NCBI RefSeq assembly: GCF_014646355.1 | Contig: NZ_BMNH01000035.1 | Coordinates: forward strand, 1 to 64,000 | From: Nonomuraea cavernae | Lineage (GTDB): Bacteria; Actinomycetota; Actinomycetes; Streptosporangiales; Streptosporangiaceae | Length of the DNA: 64,000 bases | Direction: 5' to 3' | In this document: positions 43,317-50,380 of the stretch, piece after piece | Numbering within the stretch: position 1 is the stretch's first letter | Layout: each line of letters begins with the position of its first letter | Notes under the pieces: generated by a model | The model's database searches: none | What the model was told of the DNA's origin: nothing | The model's input: the letters and a program-made list of their open reading frames with translations, nothing else | Translations under genes and position numbers: made by a program

Positions 43317-44903
43317 ATGAGCGCTGTTGCCCCAATGCCGGACATACCGGATATTCACACCACTGCTGGCAAGATTGCTGACCTCGAGCGCCGGCTCGAC
43401 CAGGCCGCGCACGCCGGGTCGGCGGCGGCCGTGGAGAAGCAGCACGCCAAAGGCAAGATGACGGCCCGCGAGCGCGTGCTGGCCCTGCTCGACGAGGGCT
43501 CGTTCGTGGAGTTCGACGAGTTCGCCCGGCACCGGTCCACGATGTTCGGGCTGGAGACCCGCCGGCCGTACGGCGACGGGGTGATCACCGGCTACGGCAC
43601 CGTGGACGGCCGCCAGGTCTGCGTCTTCTCGCAGGACGTGACGATCTTCGGCGGCTCCCTCGGCGAGGTCTACGGCGAGAAGATCGTCAAGGTGCTGGAC
43701 ATGGCGCTGAAGACCGGCTGCCCGGTCATCGGCATCAACGAGGGCGGCGGCGCGCGCATCCAGGAGGGCGTGGTCGCGCTCGGCCTCTACGCGGAGATCT
43801 TCAAGCGCAACGTGCACGCCTCAGGCGTGATCCCGCAGATCTCGCTGATCATGGGCGCCGCGGCGGGCGGGCACGTCTACTCCCCCGCGCTGACCGACTT
43901 CGTGGTCATGGTCGACCAGACCTCGCAGATGTTCATCACCGGACCCGACGTGATCAAGACCGTGACGGGCGAGGAGGTCACGTTCGAGGAGCTCGGCGGG
44001 GCGCACACGCACAACACGAAGTCGGGCGTGGCCCACTATCAGGCGTCCAACGAGGAGGACGCGCTGGAGTACGTCAAGACGCTGCTGTCCTACCTGCCGT
44101 CCAACAACCTGGACGAGGCCCCGGTGTTCGAGCCGGCCGCCGACCTGGAGCCCGACGCGGAGCTCGACACGCTGATCCCCGACTCGGCCAACCAGCCGTA
44201 CGACATGCACCGGGTGATCGAGCACGTGCTCGACGACGGGGAGTTCCTGGAGGTCCACGCGCTGTTCGCGCCGAACCTGGTGGTGGGCTACGGCCGCGTG
44301 GACGGCCAGTCGGTGGGTGTGGTGGCCAACCAGCCGATGCATTTCGCCGGCTGCCTGGATATCGACGCTTCCGAGAAGGCGGCACGATTTATTCGAACAT
44401 GTGACGCTTTCAATATCCCGATCCTCACTTTTGTTGATGTTCCGGGTTTCCTCCCTGGAACCGATCAGGAATGGAACGGAATCATCCGTCGCGGCGCCAA
44501 GCTGCTCTACGCCTACGCCGAGGCCACCGTCCCGCTGATCACGGTCATCACCCGTAAGGCCTACGGCGGCGCGTACGACGTCATGGGGTCCAAGCACCTC
44601 GGCGCGGACGTCAACCTGGCCTGGCCGACGGCGCAGATCGCGGTGATGGGCGCGCAGGGCGCGGTCAACATCCTCTACCGGCGCGAACTGGCCGCGGCCG
44701 GTGACGCCGACGCCGAACGGGCCAGGCTGGTGACCGAGTACGAGGACACCCTGGCCAATCCGTACATCGCGGCCGAGCGCGGCTACGTCGACTCGGTGAT
44801 CAAGCCGTCCGAGACGCGGGCGCACGTCGTCCGGGCCCTGCGGGCGCTGCGGAACAAGCGGGCCACGCTGCCCCCGAAGAAGCATGGGAACATCCCGCTA
44901 TGA
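43317..44903 (+). CDS. pccB: Acyl-CoA (propionyl-CoA) carboxylase beta subunit
   Basis: A 528-residue carboxyltransferase that moves CO2 from carboxybiotin to acetyl- or propionyl-CoA, giving malonyl- or methylmalonyl-CoA for fatty acids and polyketides. The two crotonase-like halves have GGSLGEVYGEKIVKVLDMAL and GGGARIQEGV in the first, and VDVPGFLPGTDQEWNGIIRR and TRKAYGGAYDVMGSKHLGAD in the second. ATG 43317 is used. The epsilon gene overlaps the stop. A roughly 110-bp patch at 44370-44490 drops to about half GC with rare codons although the protein sequence stays conserved. Confidence 0.95.
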   Translation: MSAVAPMPDIPDIHTTAGKIADLERRLDQAAHAGSAAAVEKQHAKGKMTARERVLALLDEGSFVEFDEFARHRSTMFGLETRRPYGDGVITGYGTVDGRQVCVFSQDVTIFGGSLGEVYGEKIVKVLDMALKTGCPVIGINEGGGARIQEGVVALGLYAEIFKRNVHASGVIPQISLIMGAAAGGHVYSPALTDFVVMVDQTSQMFITGPDVIKTVTGEEVTFEELGGAHTHNTKSGVAHYQASNEEDALEYVKTLLSYLPSNNLDEAPVFEPAADLEPDAELDTLIPDSANQPYDMHRVIEHVLDDGEFLEVHALFAPNLVVGYGRVDGQSVGVVANQPMHFAGCLDIDASEKAARFIRTCDAFNIPILTFVDVPGFLPGTDQEWNGIIRRGAKLLYAYAEATVPLITVITRKAYGGAYDVMGSKHLGADVNLAWPTAQIAVMGAQGAVNILYRRELAAAGDADAERARLVTEYEDTLANPYIAAERGYVDSVIKPSETRAHVVRALRALRNKRATLPPKKHGNIPL

Positions 44904-45100
44904 GCGGACATCTGCGGATTGTCCGGGGCGACGCGACCGCCGAGGAGATCGCCGCTCTCGTGGCCGTCCTCGCGGCTCGTCAGGTCGCTCCGGAGCCTCC
45001 AGCCCCGCCCAGAACACAAACATGGCGAAACCCATCAAGAGCCATGCGTAAGCCGCTCTCTCCAGGGAAGTCGGCTTGGCGGACGAGCGGCCTACCCTAG
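44900..45100 (+). CDS. accE: Acyl-CoA carboxylase epsilon subunit
   Basis: A 66-residue protein. LRIVRGDATAEEIAALVAVL near 5-24 is the signature of actinomycete AccE/PccE epsilon subunits, which bind the beta subunit and raise activity. The tail is short, basic and rich in proline and tryptophan (TWRNPSRAMRKPL). ATG 44900 overlaps the beta stop (ATGA), so the two are made together. Confidence 0.88.
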   Translation: MSGHLRIVRGDATAEEIAALVAVLAARQVAPEPPAPPRTQTWRNPSRAMRKPLSPGKSAWRTSGLP

Positions 45101-45151
45101 ATAGATCCCGGGAAACGGGTGTCAAGTTCTCCGGGAGTTGGGACTATCTAG
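45097..45151. repeat. 8-bp inverted repeat before the NYN gene
   Basis: CTAGATAG (45097-45104) and CTATCTAG (45144-45151) form perfect arms around 39 bp, and a nested GACTAT/ATAGTC pair lies at 45142-45171. It is located between accE and the NYN-domain gene, just upstream of its start at 45208. It may be an operator, or a weak terminator for accE. Confidence 0.4.
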
Positions 45152-45207
45152 AGAAAGTGGACGTATATAGTCGGCCGATCAACTAACGCCGCGGCCTGGA
45201 GGACGAC

Positions 45208-46149
45208 ATGGCCATCCCAGACCTCATGCCGCACCCTGTGGCAGCTAAGTACGCCGTCCTGGTGGACGTCGGTTATCTCTACGCTGCAGCAGGTGAAGTG
45301 CTGCTTGGCGCGAAGGAACGCAAGGAATATCGGGTGGCCGCGGATGAGCTGATCCAGAGCCTCCAGAAACATGCATTGGAACGTATTTCCGGCGAACTCC
45401 TGCGGATCTATTGGTATGACGCAGCCCGTGACCGCGTGCCCACCGTCGATCAGCGGGTCATCGCCCAGCTCCCCTGGGTCAAGGTACGGCTTGGCAACCT
45501 CAACGCCCGTGGCCAGCAGAAGGGTGTCGACGCGCAGATCAGGAGCGACCTGGAGGCGCTGGCCCGACACCACGCGGTGACCGACACCATTCTGCTGGCG
45601 GGCGACGAGGACATGGTGCCCGCCGTCGAGGCGGCCCAGGCGTACGGCGTTCGCATCCACCTGTGGGGCGTCGAGCCGCCGTACGGCACCAACCAGGCCG
45701 AACGCCTCGTTTGGGAGTCCGACACCGTCGAAGTGATCACCGCTGATTTCCTGAGGCCCTTTTTCAGCCGTGCTCCGCAGCCCGTTCCGGTCGCACCGCC
45801 GGCCGCCGCCCCGTCGCCCGCCCAGGTGTTCGCCGGACGGGCTCCGGTCAAGCCGCACGTCAAGCCCGGACAGGTCGCCAAGCTCGGGCCCAGCCGCCCC
45901 CGGGTCGAGGACGTCGGCGAGCACGTGGCCCAGAAGTGGATCCTCACCCGGGGCCGCGACAACATCCGCGACCTGCTGCCGGGGCCGATCCTGCCGACCG
46001 TCATCGACACCGAGCTGCTGATCGAGGCGGAGAAGGAGCTCGGCCACTCGCTGCGCCCGTTCCCCGAGGCCCGGGTCTGGCTGCGCGACGGGTTCTGGGC
46101 GCGCGTCTACCGGGAGTTCGACCTGGGGGTCGGGGTCTCGTCCAAGTGA
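45208..46149 (+). CDS. NYN-domain (PIN-like) ribonuclease
   Basis: A 313-residue protein. The N-terminal NYN domain has the acidic residues of PIN-type nucleases: AVLVDVGYLYAAAG near 16-29, GVDAQIRSDLEALAR near 109-123 and LLAGDEDMVPAVEAA near 130-144. A proline/alanine-rich linker (about 190-225) leads to a second globular part with RPRVEDVGEHVAQKWILTRG that resembles an OST-HTH/winged region. It is likely an RNA-processing or RNA-decay enzyme. GGAGGAC lies just upstream of the ATG. Confidence 0.85.
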   Translation: MAIPDLMPHPVAAKYAVLVDVGYLYAAAGEVLLGAKERKEYRVAADELIQSLQKHALERISGELLRIYWYDAARDRVPTVDQRVIAQLPWVKVRLGNLNARGQQKGVDAQIRSDLEALARHHAVTDTILLAGDEDMVPAVEAAQAYGVRIHLWGVEPPYGTNQAERLVWESDTVEVITADFLRPFFSRAPQPVPVAPPAAAPSPAQVFAGRAPVKPHVKPGQVAKLGPSRPRVEDVGEHVAQKWILTRGRDNIRDLLPGPILPTVIDTELLIEAEKELGHSLRPFPEARVWLRDGFWARVYREFDLGVGVSSK

Positions 46150-46208
46150 GCTGACCAGGGCCTCCGGCGTGGCGACGGAGGCCCTGCCCGAATCAGCCTC
46201 TCCAGAGA

Positions 46209-46278
46209 GTCCGATTTCCGCCACTCACCGGCTCCGACCTGCTCACCCGCGATTTCACGGTGAGGTCCGATTTCCGCC
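46209..46278. repeat. 14-bp direct repeat upstream of the alkylation repair genes
   Basis: GTCCGATTTCCGCC occurs at 46209-46222 and again at 46265-46278, 56 bp apart, and each copy is followed by a TCACC. The second copy ends 36 bp before the Ada-AlkA start. The placement suggests operator sites, perhaps for the Ada-like protein itself. The repeat is visible; its role is inferred. Confidence 0.5.
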
Positions 46279-46314
46279 GGTCACCCGATGCCACCAGTGC
46301 GTATCGTCGAAGAC

Positions 46315-47769
46315 ATGGCACCCACCGAGCTCGACTTCGACTCCTGCTACCGGGCGGTCTCCGCGCGGGACGCCCGGTTCGACGGGCGCTTCTACACGGC
46401 GGTGACGACGACGCGCATCTACTGCCGCCCGATCTGCCCGGCCCGCACCCCGGCGACGCGCAACGTGCGCTTCTACCGCCACGCGGCCTCGGCGGAGGCG
46501 GCCGGGTTCCGCCCCTGCAAGCGCTGCCGCCCCGAGCTCTCCCCCGGCGACCCCGGCTGGGACCTGCGCGGCGACCTCGTCGGCCGGGCCCTGCGGCTCA
46601 TCGACGACGGCGACGCCGACGACAGCGGCGTGGCCGGGCTGGCCAGGCGGCTGCACATCACCGAACGCCACCTGCACCGGCTGTTCGTCGCCGAGCTGGG
46701 CGTGGGGCCGCTCGCGGTGGCCCGGACGAAGCGGTTGCTGCTGGCCAAGCAGTTGCTGACCGAGACCGCTCTGCCGGTGACCTCGGTGGCGTTCGCGGCC
46801 GGGTTCGGCAGTGTCCGGCAGTTCAACGCGGCCATGCGCGAGACGTACGGCTTCACGCCGAGCGAGCTGCGCGCCACGGCCCGCGGGCCCGCGGCGGCCC
46901 GCGCCGTCCGCGACGGTTCCGCCCCCGACAACGGGGTGGCCGCCGCCCCGGCGGTGTTCCGGTTGCGCCTGCACCGGCGGGAGCCGTACGACGTGGAGGG
47001 GGTGTTCGGTTTCCTGGCCTCGCGGGCCATCCCGGGGCTGGAGCTGGCCGATGCCACCTCCTACAGCCGGGCCGTCCCAGGCGGCACGATCACGCTCACC
47101 CCGAAGCCCGGCCACCTGGCCCTGGACGTCGAGGTGGACGACACCCGGCAGCTCGCCCGCATCGTGGCCCGCTGCCGCCGCCTGCTCGACCTCGACGCCG
47201 ATCCGCACGCGATCGCCGCCGCGCTGGGCCAGACGTCGCTGGCCCCGCTGGTCGAGGCGCGTCCGGGGCTGCGGGTGCCGGGCACGTTCGACGGTTTCGA
47301 GCTGGCCGTACGCGCCGTGGTGGGGCAGCAGATCTCGGTCGCCGGAGCGCGCACCCTGCTGGGCCGCGTCGTGGCCAGAGCCGGGCGGGGCACCGAGGGC
47401 ACCGGCCTCACACACCTCTTCCCCACCCCGGCCGAGCTCGCCGAGGCCGACCTGCAGGGTCTCGGCCTGACCAATCGCCGGATCGCCACCCTCAAGGAGC
47501 TGGCCTCCCGTACGAGCGGCGGCCGGATCGACCTCGACGGCGGCCAGGATCCGGCCGAAGCCGTGACCGAGCTGCTCCAGGTCCCCGGCATCGGCCCCTG
47601 GACGGCGAGCTACATCGCGCTGCGCGCGCTGCGCGACCCCGACGCCTGGCCCGTCGGCGACCTGGTGCTCACCAAGCGCCTGGCCTGCCTGGGCATTCCC
47701 GATGACCACATCGAACGGTGGCGCCCCTGGCGGGCCTACGCCGCCCTGCACCTATGGAGTTCATCATGA
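46315..47769 (+). CDS. alkA: Ada-AlkA fusion: methyl-sensing domain plus 3-methyladenine DNA glycosylase
   Basis: A 484-residue three-part protein. Residues 1-75 are the Ada zinc domain with C37, C41, C68 and C71; C37 corresponds to the phosphotriester-accepting Cys38 of E. coli Ada. Residues about 90-185 are an AraC-type DNA-binding domain. Residues about 205-484 are AlkA with LLQVPGIGPWTASYIALRAL and the catalytic aspartate in WPVGDLVLTKRL. It can therefore both sense methylated DNA and remove alkylated bases. ATG 46315 fits the Ada start; ATG 46288 is possible. ogt overlaps its end. Confidence 0.93.
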   Translation: MAPTELDFDSCYRAVSARDARFDGRFYTAVTTTRIYCRPICPARTPATRNVRFYRHAASAEAAGFRPCKRCRPELSPGDPGWDLRGDLVGRALRLIDDGDADDSGVAGLARRLHITERHLHRLFVAELGVGPLAVARTKRLLLAKQLLTETALPVTSVAFAAGFGSVRQFNAAMRETYGFTPSELRATARGPAAARAVRDGSAPDNGVAAAPAVFRLRLHRREPYDVEGVFGFLASRAIPGLELADATSYSRAVPGGTITLTPKPGHLALDVEVDDTRQLARIVARCRRLLDLDADPHAIAAALGQTSLAPLVEARPGLRVPGTFDGFELAVRAVVGQQISVAGARTLLGRVVARAGRGTEGTGLTHLFPTPAELAEADLQGLGLTNRRIATLKELASRTSGGRIDLDGGQDPAEAVTELLQVPGIGPWTASYIALRALRDPDAWPVGDLVLTKRLACLGIPDDHIERWRPWRAYAALHLWSSS

Positions 47770-48278
47770 TCGAAGCACAGGTCCTGCCGACCCCGATCGG
47801 CCCGCTGTCCCTGCTGACGCGCGAGGGCGTGCTCGTCGCGGGCGGCTTCACCGCCGACCCCGAGGAGATGTACGCGCGGCTCGCGCCGGCCCTGCGAGCC
47901 GAGGGCCTGGACGCGGTCGACGACCTCGGCCCCGCCGGCCAGGCGGTCCGCGACTACTTCGACGGCGACCTCACGGCCCTCGACGCCATCGCGGTCGAGC
48001 AGCCGGGCAGCGCCACCCGCCGGCGCCTGCACCAGGCTCTGCGCGAGGTGAAGCCCGGCACCACGGTCTCCTACGCCCAGCTCGCCGAACGCGCCGGGCT
48101 GCCCAGGACGGCCGCCCGCGCGGCGGGCTCGGCCTGCGCCCAGAACCTGATCGCGCCGTTCGTCCCCTGCCACCGCGTCCTGCCCAGTACGGGCGGATTC
48201 GGGGGCTACTACTACGGCACTCCGGTAAAGGAATGGCTGCTGGCTCACGAAGCGGGAAAACTTTCGGTCACGACCTGA
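47766..48278 (+). CDS. ogt: Methylated-DNA-[protein]-cysteine S-methyltransferase
   Basis: A 170-residue Ogt that removes methyl groups from O6-methylguanine by suicide transfer to C135 in PFVPCHRVLP. GTTVSYAQLAERAGLPRTAA is the DNA-binding helix-turn-helix region. ATG 47766 has GGAG six bases upstream inside the previous gene and overlaps its stop (ATGA). An earlier in-frame ATG 47754 is less likely. Together with the Ada-AlkA fusion it is an alkylation-damage operon. Confidence 0.95.
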   Translation: MIEAQVLPTPIGPLSLLTREGVLVAGGFTADPEEMYARLAPALRAEGLDAVDDLGPAGQAVRDYFDGDLTALDAIAVEQPGSATRRRLHQALREVKPGTTVSYAQLAERAGLPRTAARAAGSACAQNLIAPFVPCHRVLPSTGGFGGYYYGTPVKEWLLAHEAGKLSVTT

Positions 48279-48300
48279 CAGCGGTCGGTAACATCCCCGG

Positions 48301-48525
48301 GTGACCGGATCTTACGAGCACAAGAGCGAGTTCATCATCAGCTGGCTCCGCAAGGAGCGAGCCAGATCGGCGCCTCGGTCCGTGATCGGTTTCCTCGACG
48401 CTCGCGGCATCCCCGTGACCGACGAGGCCCGGGCCCGCATCTCCGGATGCACGGACGAGGCGCTGCTCGACGAGTGGACGTTCAAAGCGCTCAGCGTGCG
48501 AAGCGTTGACGAGTTGTTCGACTGA
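48301..48525 (+). CDS. Small conserved protein resembling the C-terminal tail of Rpn-type nucleases
   Basis: A 74-residue GTG-start protein. The part FLDARGIPVTDEARARISGC followed by TDEALLDEWTFKALSVRSVDELFD resembles the C-terminal tail found on many actinomycete Rpn/PD-(D/E)XK-like transposase-associated proteins (RGIxV..E...I..C.D...L..W...A......LF). The nuclease part is missing. It may be a short free-standing version or a fragment. A strong terminator follows 14 bp after the stop. Confidence 0.55.
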   Translation: MTGSYEHKSEFIISWLRKERARSAPRSVIGFLDARGIPVTDEARARISGCTDEALLDEWTFKALSVRSVDELFD

Positions 48526-48539
48526 TCAGAGCCTGGCGA

Positions 48540-48568
48540 GGGCCGGTACGGCAAGCCCGTACCGGCCC
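48540..48568. terminator. Perfect hairpin terminator
   Basis: GGGCCGGTACGG (48540-48551), loop CAAGC, and CCGTACCGGCCC (48557-48568) form a 12-bp perfect stem followed by TT. It lies between the convergent ogt-side operon and the Tad operon end and can stop both. Confidence 0.85.
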
Positions 48569-48591
48569 TTCGGCGTCTGAGCGGACCTGGG

Positions 48592-49521
48592 CTAAGGGTT
48601 GCGCACGTTGCTCTGCACCTCACCGACCGGCACGTCGCGCGTGGCGCTCACCTCGACCGGCGCGAACTGGAACGGCACCACCCGGTCGGCCACCTGGACC
48701 GGCCAGGTGCTCGACACGGTCAGCTCATAGACCTCGCGCGGCTGGTCGATCGATGCCCGCAGATACTGCACGCCGCAGGTGAACGCCGCCCCCTTGACGT
48801 AAGGGGTGCCGACCTGGCCACAGCCGTCCTGCACCACCTTCGCGCGGTCGTCGGTGGTGCCCGACGTGATCGTGATGTTCTGCCGCGTAGCGACCACGGT
48901 CGCGCTCATGATGCCCGGCAGCGTCGCGGTGACCGAACGCTGAGAGTCGCCGGGGTTGTCGAGCCAGACGAAGGTGGGCAGGTTGACGTAGCTCTTGACG
49001 TCGGGATTGAGCTTGATCACCGGCTCGGGCACGGTCAACGCGGCCCTCGCGATCTCCGCCAGCTGCTCGAACGTGATCCCGGAAGGCGGCGTGGTGTCGG
49101 GCGGCACGAAGAGGAACAGCTCCAGCTCGGCCCAGCACGCCGCGCCCTCTGGGTGGCTCGTGTCGTAGGCGGGTGTCCACCAGCGGCCCGGCTGGCCCTT
49201 CTTGTCCTTGAACTGCTGGACGAACCTGTCGAAGCTCCGGTCGTCGGCCTTGATCCTGGCGAACTGGGTGCGGGGGTCGGTCTGGAACTTCAGCATCGCG
49301 TCGGCGTCCAGGCCCGGTTCGTACCAGCAGGGACTCTTGACGCGGTAGCCGTCGCTCTTGCCGCCCTTGACGTCGCCCTTCAGGACGATGCTGGAGTTGG
49401 ACAGCGTGATGCCCCGCTCGTTGCCGCGCTCGGTGCCCTCGATCGTCGTGTCGCCACCCGGCTTGGGGGTGGGGGCGAGGACCAGCAGCCCGGCGACCAG
49501 TGCCGGGACCAAGGGGTTCAT
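48592..49521 (-). CDS. Predicted exported protein at the end of the Tad operon
   Basis: A 309-residue protein with a short hydrophobic N-terminus (MNPLVPALVAGLLVLAPTP) that serves as signal peptide. No known domain was recognised. Features are CWYEPGLDADAMLKFQTDPR with the first of several cysteines, a glycine/lysine-rich region, and a beta-rich second half (ITITSGTTDDRAK). Homologues are expected in Tad loci of related actinomycetes, in the position following a small lipoprotein. The ATG overlaps the stop of that lipoprotein gene, and AAAGGTG is the ribosome binding site. A role in pilus assembly or anchoring is inferred only from the operon. Confidence 0.75.
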   Translation of the reverse strand: MNPLVPALVAGLLVLAPTPKPGGDTTIEGTERGNERGITLSNSSIVLKGDVKGGKSDGYRVKSPCWYEPGLDADAMLKFQTDPRTQFARIKADDRSFDRFVQQFKDKKGQPGRWWTPAYDTSHPEGAACWAELELFLFVPPDTTPPSGITFEQLAEIARAALTVPEPVIKLNPDVKSYVNLPTFVWLDNPGDSQRSVTATLPGIMSATVVATRQNITITSGTTDDRAKVVQDGCGQVGTPYVKGAAFTCGVQYLRASIDQPREVYELTVSSTWPVQVADRVVPFQFAPVEVSATRDVPVGEVQSNVRNP

Positions 49522-50234
49522 CGTTTGCACCTTTCGTCGTCGGACACGAGTGCCCTGATGCGCCACACACCGTCGTCGCCGCGGTGCGCGAGCGCGGCCT
49601 GGTGGTAGGGCTCGCGCGTCCAGTCGGGCTGGGACGTCACCGCCTTACCGGTGCGCGTGGAGATCAGGCGCAGCTCTGACTCGTCCACGCACATGTCGAT
49701 CTGGGCCCCCTTGCTCCGGGCGGCGCTGACGCGCAGGTCGTAGAGCCGCGCGACACCGCGCAGCGACTGGTCGGTGTCGGTGAACTCCCGGATCCACTCG
49801 GTCGCCTGCACCTCCGCGTCGATCTCCAGGTCGCGGCTGTAACGATCGACGCCGGTGACCACGGCCTTGCGGGTGCCGAGGTAGTAGTTGGTCAGCACCT
49901 TCAGCAGCGGGTCGGGGTTCGCCGGCCACTCGATGCGCACCCTCATCCCGTCGCCGACCGCGACCGTCCGCGGCCCGGCCGTGGGCGAGGCCCGCGCCGC
50001 CGTCTTCGCCGGGGACGCCGCCTCGCGCGGGGTGTAGGGCCGCTCGGCCTGGGCTGCGCATCCTGCCACCAGCAGCGCCAACGCCACGGCCCCCCTCATA
50101 ACCCCCGTCATAGCCCCCCTCATGGCCGCCCTCATAGCCCCCCTCATAGCCCCCGTCATGGCCCCCGTCATGGCCCCCGTCATGGCAGCCCCCGAGCGGA
50201 CTCTCGATAGGGCCCCCGACGGGACCAGCCGCAT
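49518..50234 (-). CDS. Lipoprotein with repeat-coded signal region
   Basis: A protein of 238 residues if ATG 50234 is used. The lipobox is LALLVAGCAAQ with Cys 59. Before it lies an odd block of repeated MTGA/MRGA units from a 12-bp DNA repeat (50097-50190), so the signal peptide has an extra-long N-region. Each repeat contains an in-frame ATG preceded by a G-run, so several start sites are possible. The mature part (RTVAVGDGMRVRIEWPANPD, LEIDAEVQATEWIREFTD) is not a recognised domain and looks NTF2/SnoaL-like in size. The gene lies in the Tad operon between the BTAD-type gene and the last exported protein. Confidence 0.65.
   Translation of the reverse strand: MRLVPSGALSRVRSGAAMTGAMTGAMTGAMRGAMRAAMRGAMTGVMRGAVALALLVAGCAAQAERPYTPREAASPAKTAARASPTAGPRTVAVGDGMRVRIEWPANPDPLLKVLTNYYLGTRKAVVTGVDRYSRDLEIDAEVQATEWIREFTDTDQSLRGVARLYDLRVSAARSKGAQIDMCVDESELRLISTRTGKAVTSQPDWTREPYHQAALAHRGDDGVWRIRALVSDDERCKR
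50097..50190. repeat. 12-bp tandem repeat containing start codons
   Basis: Near-identical 12-bp units (coding strand of type GCCATGACGGGG) repeat about eight times. Each unit gives M-T/R-G/A-A and places GGGGG a few bases before the next ATG. The period is a multiple of three. The block sits in the 5' end of the lipoprotein gene. Confidence 0.85.
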
Positions 50235-50380
50235 CACGCCAGCGCCTTTCCCACCCGTAGGCGGGCGTTCAGTCGCGTATGAGTGCTCGCTGCCGACCTG
50301 GCACCGAGGTGGCCGTCGCTTCCGTGAACGGCCGGTCATACGCCCTGGCACGTCCCTTTGCGGTGAACCCGTCACACGTC

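Noticed and set aside
44898..45125. A leftward 75-codon frame with a hydrophobic stretch, antisense to accE
   Set aside because: It is fully covered by the recognisable accE gene and its hydrophobic part is the complement of alanine-rich codons.
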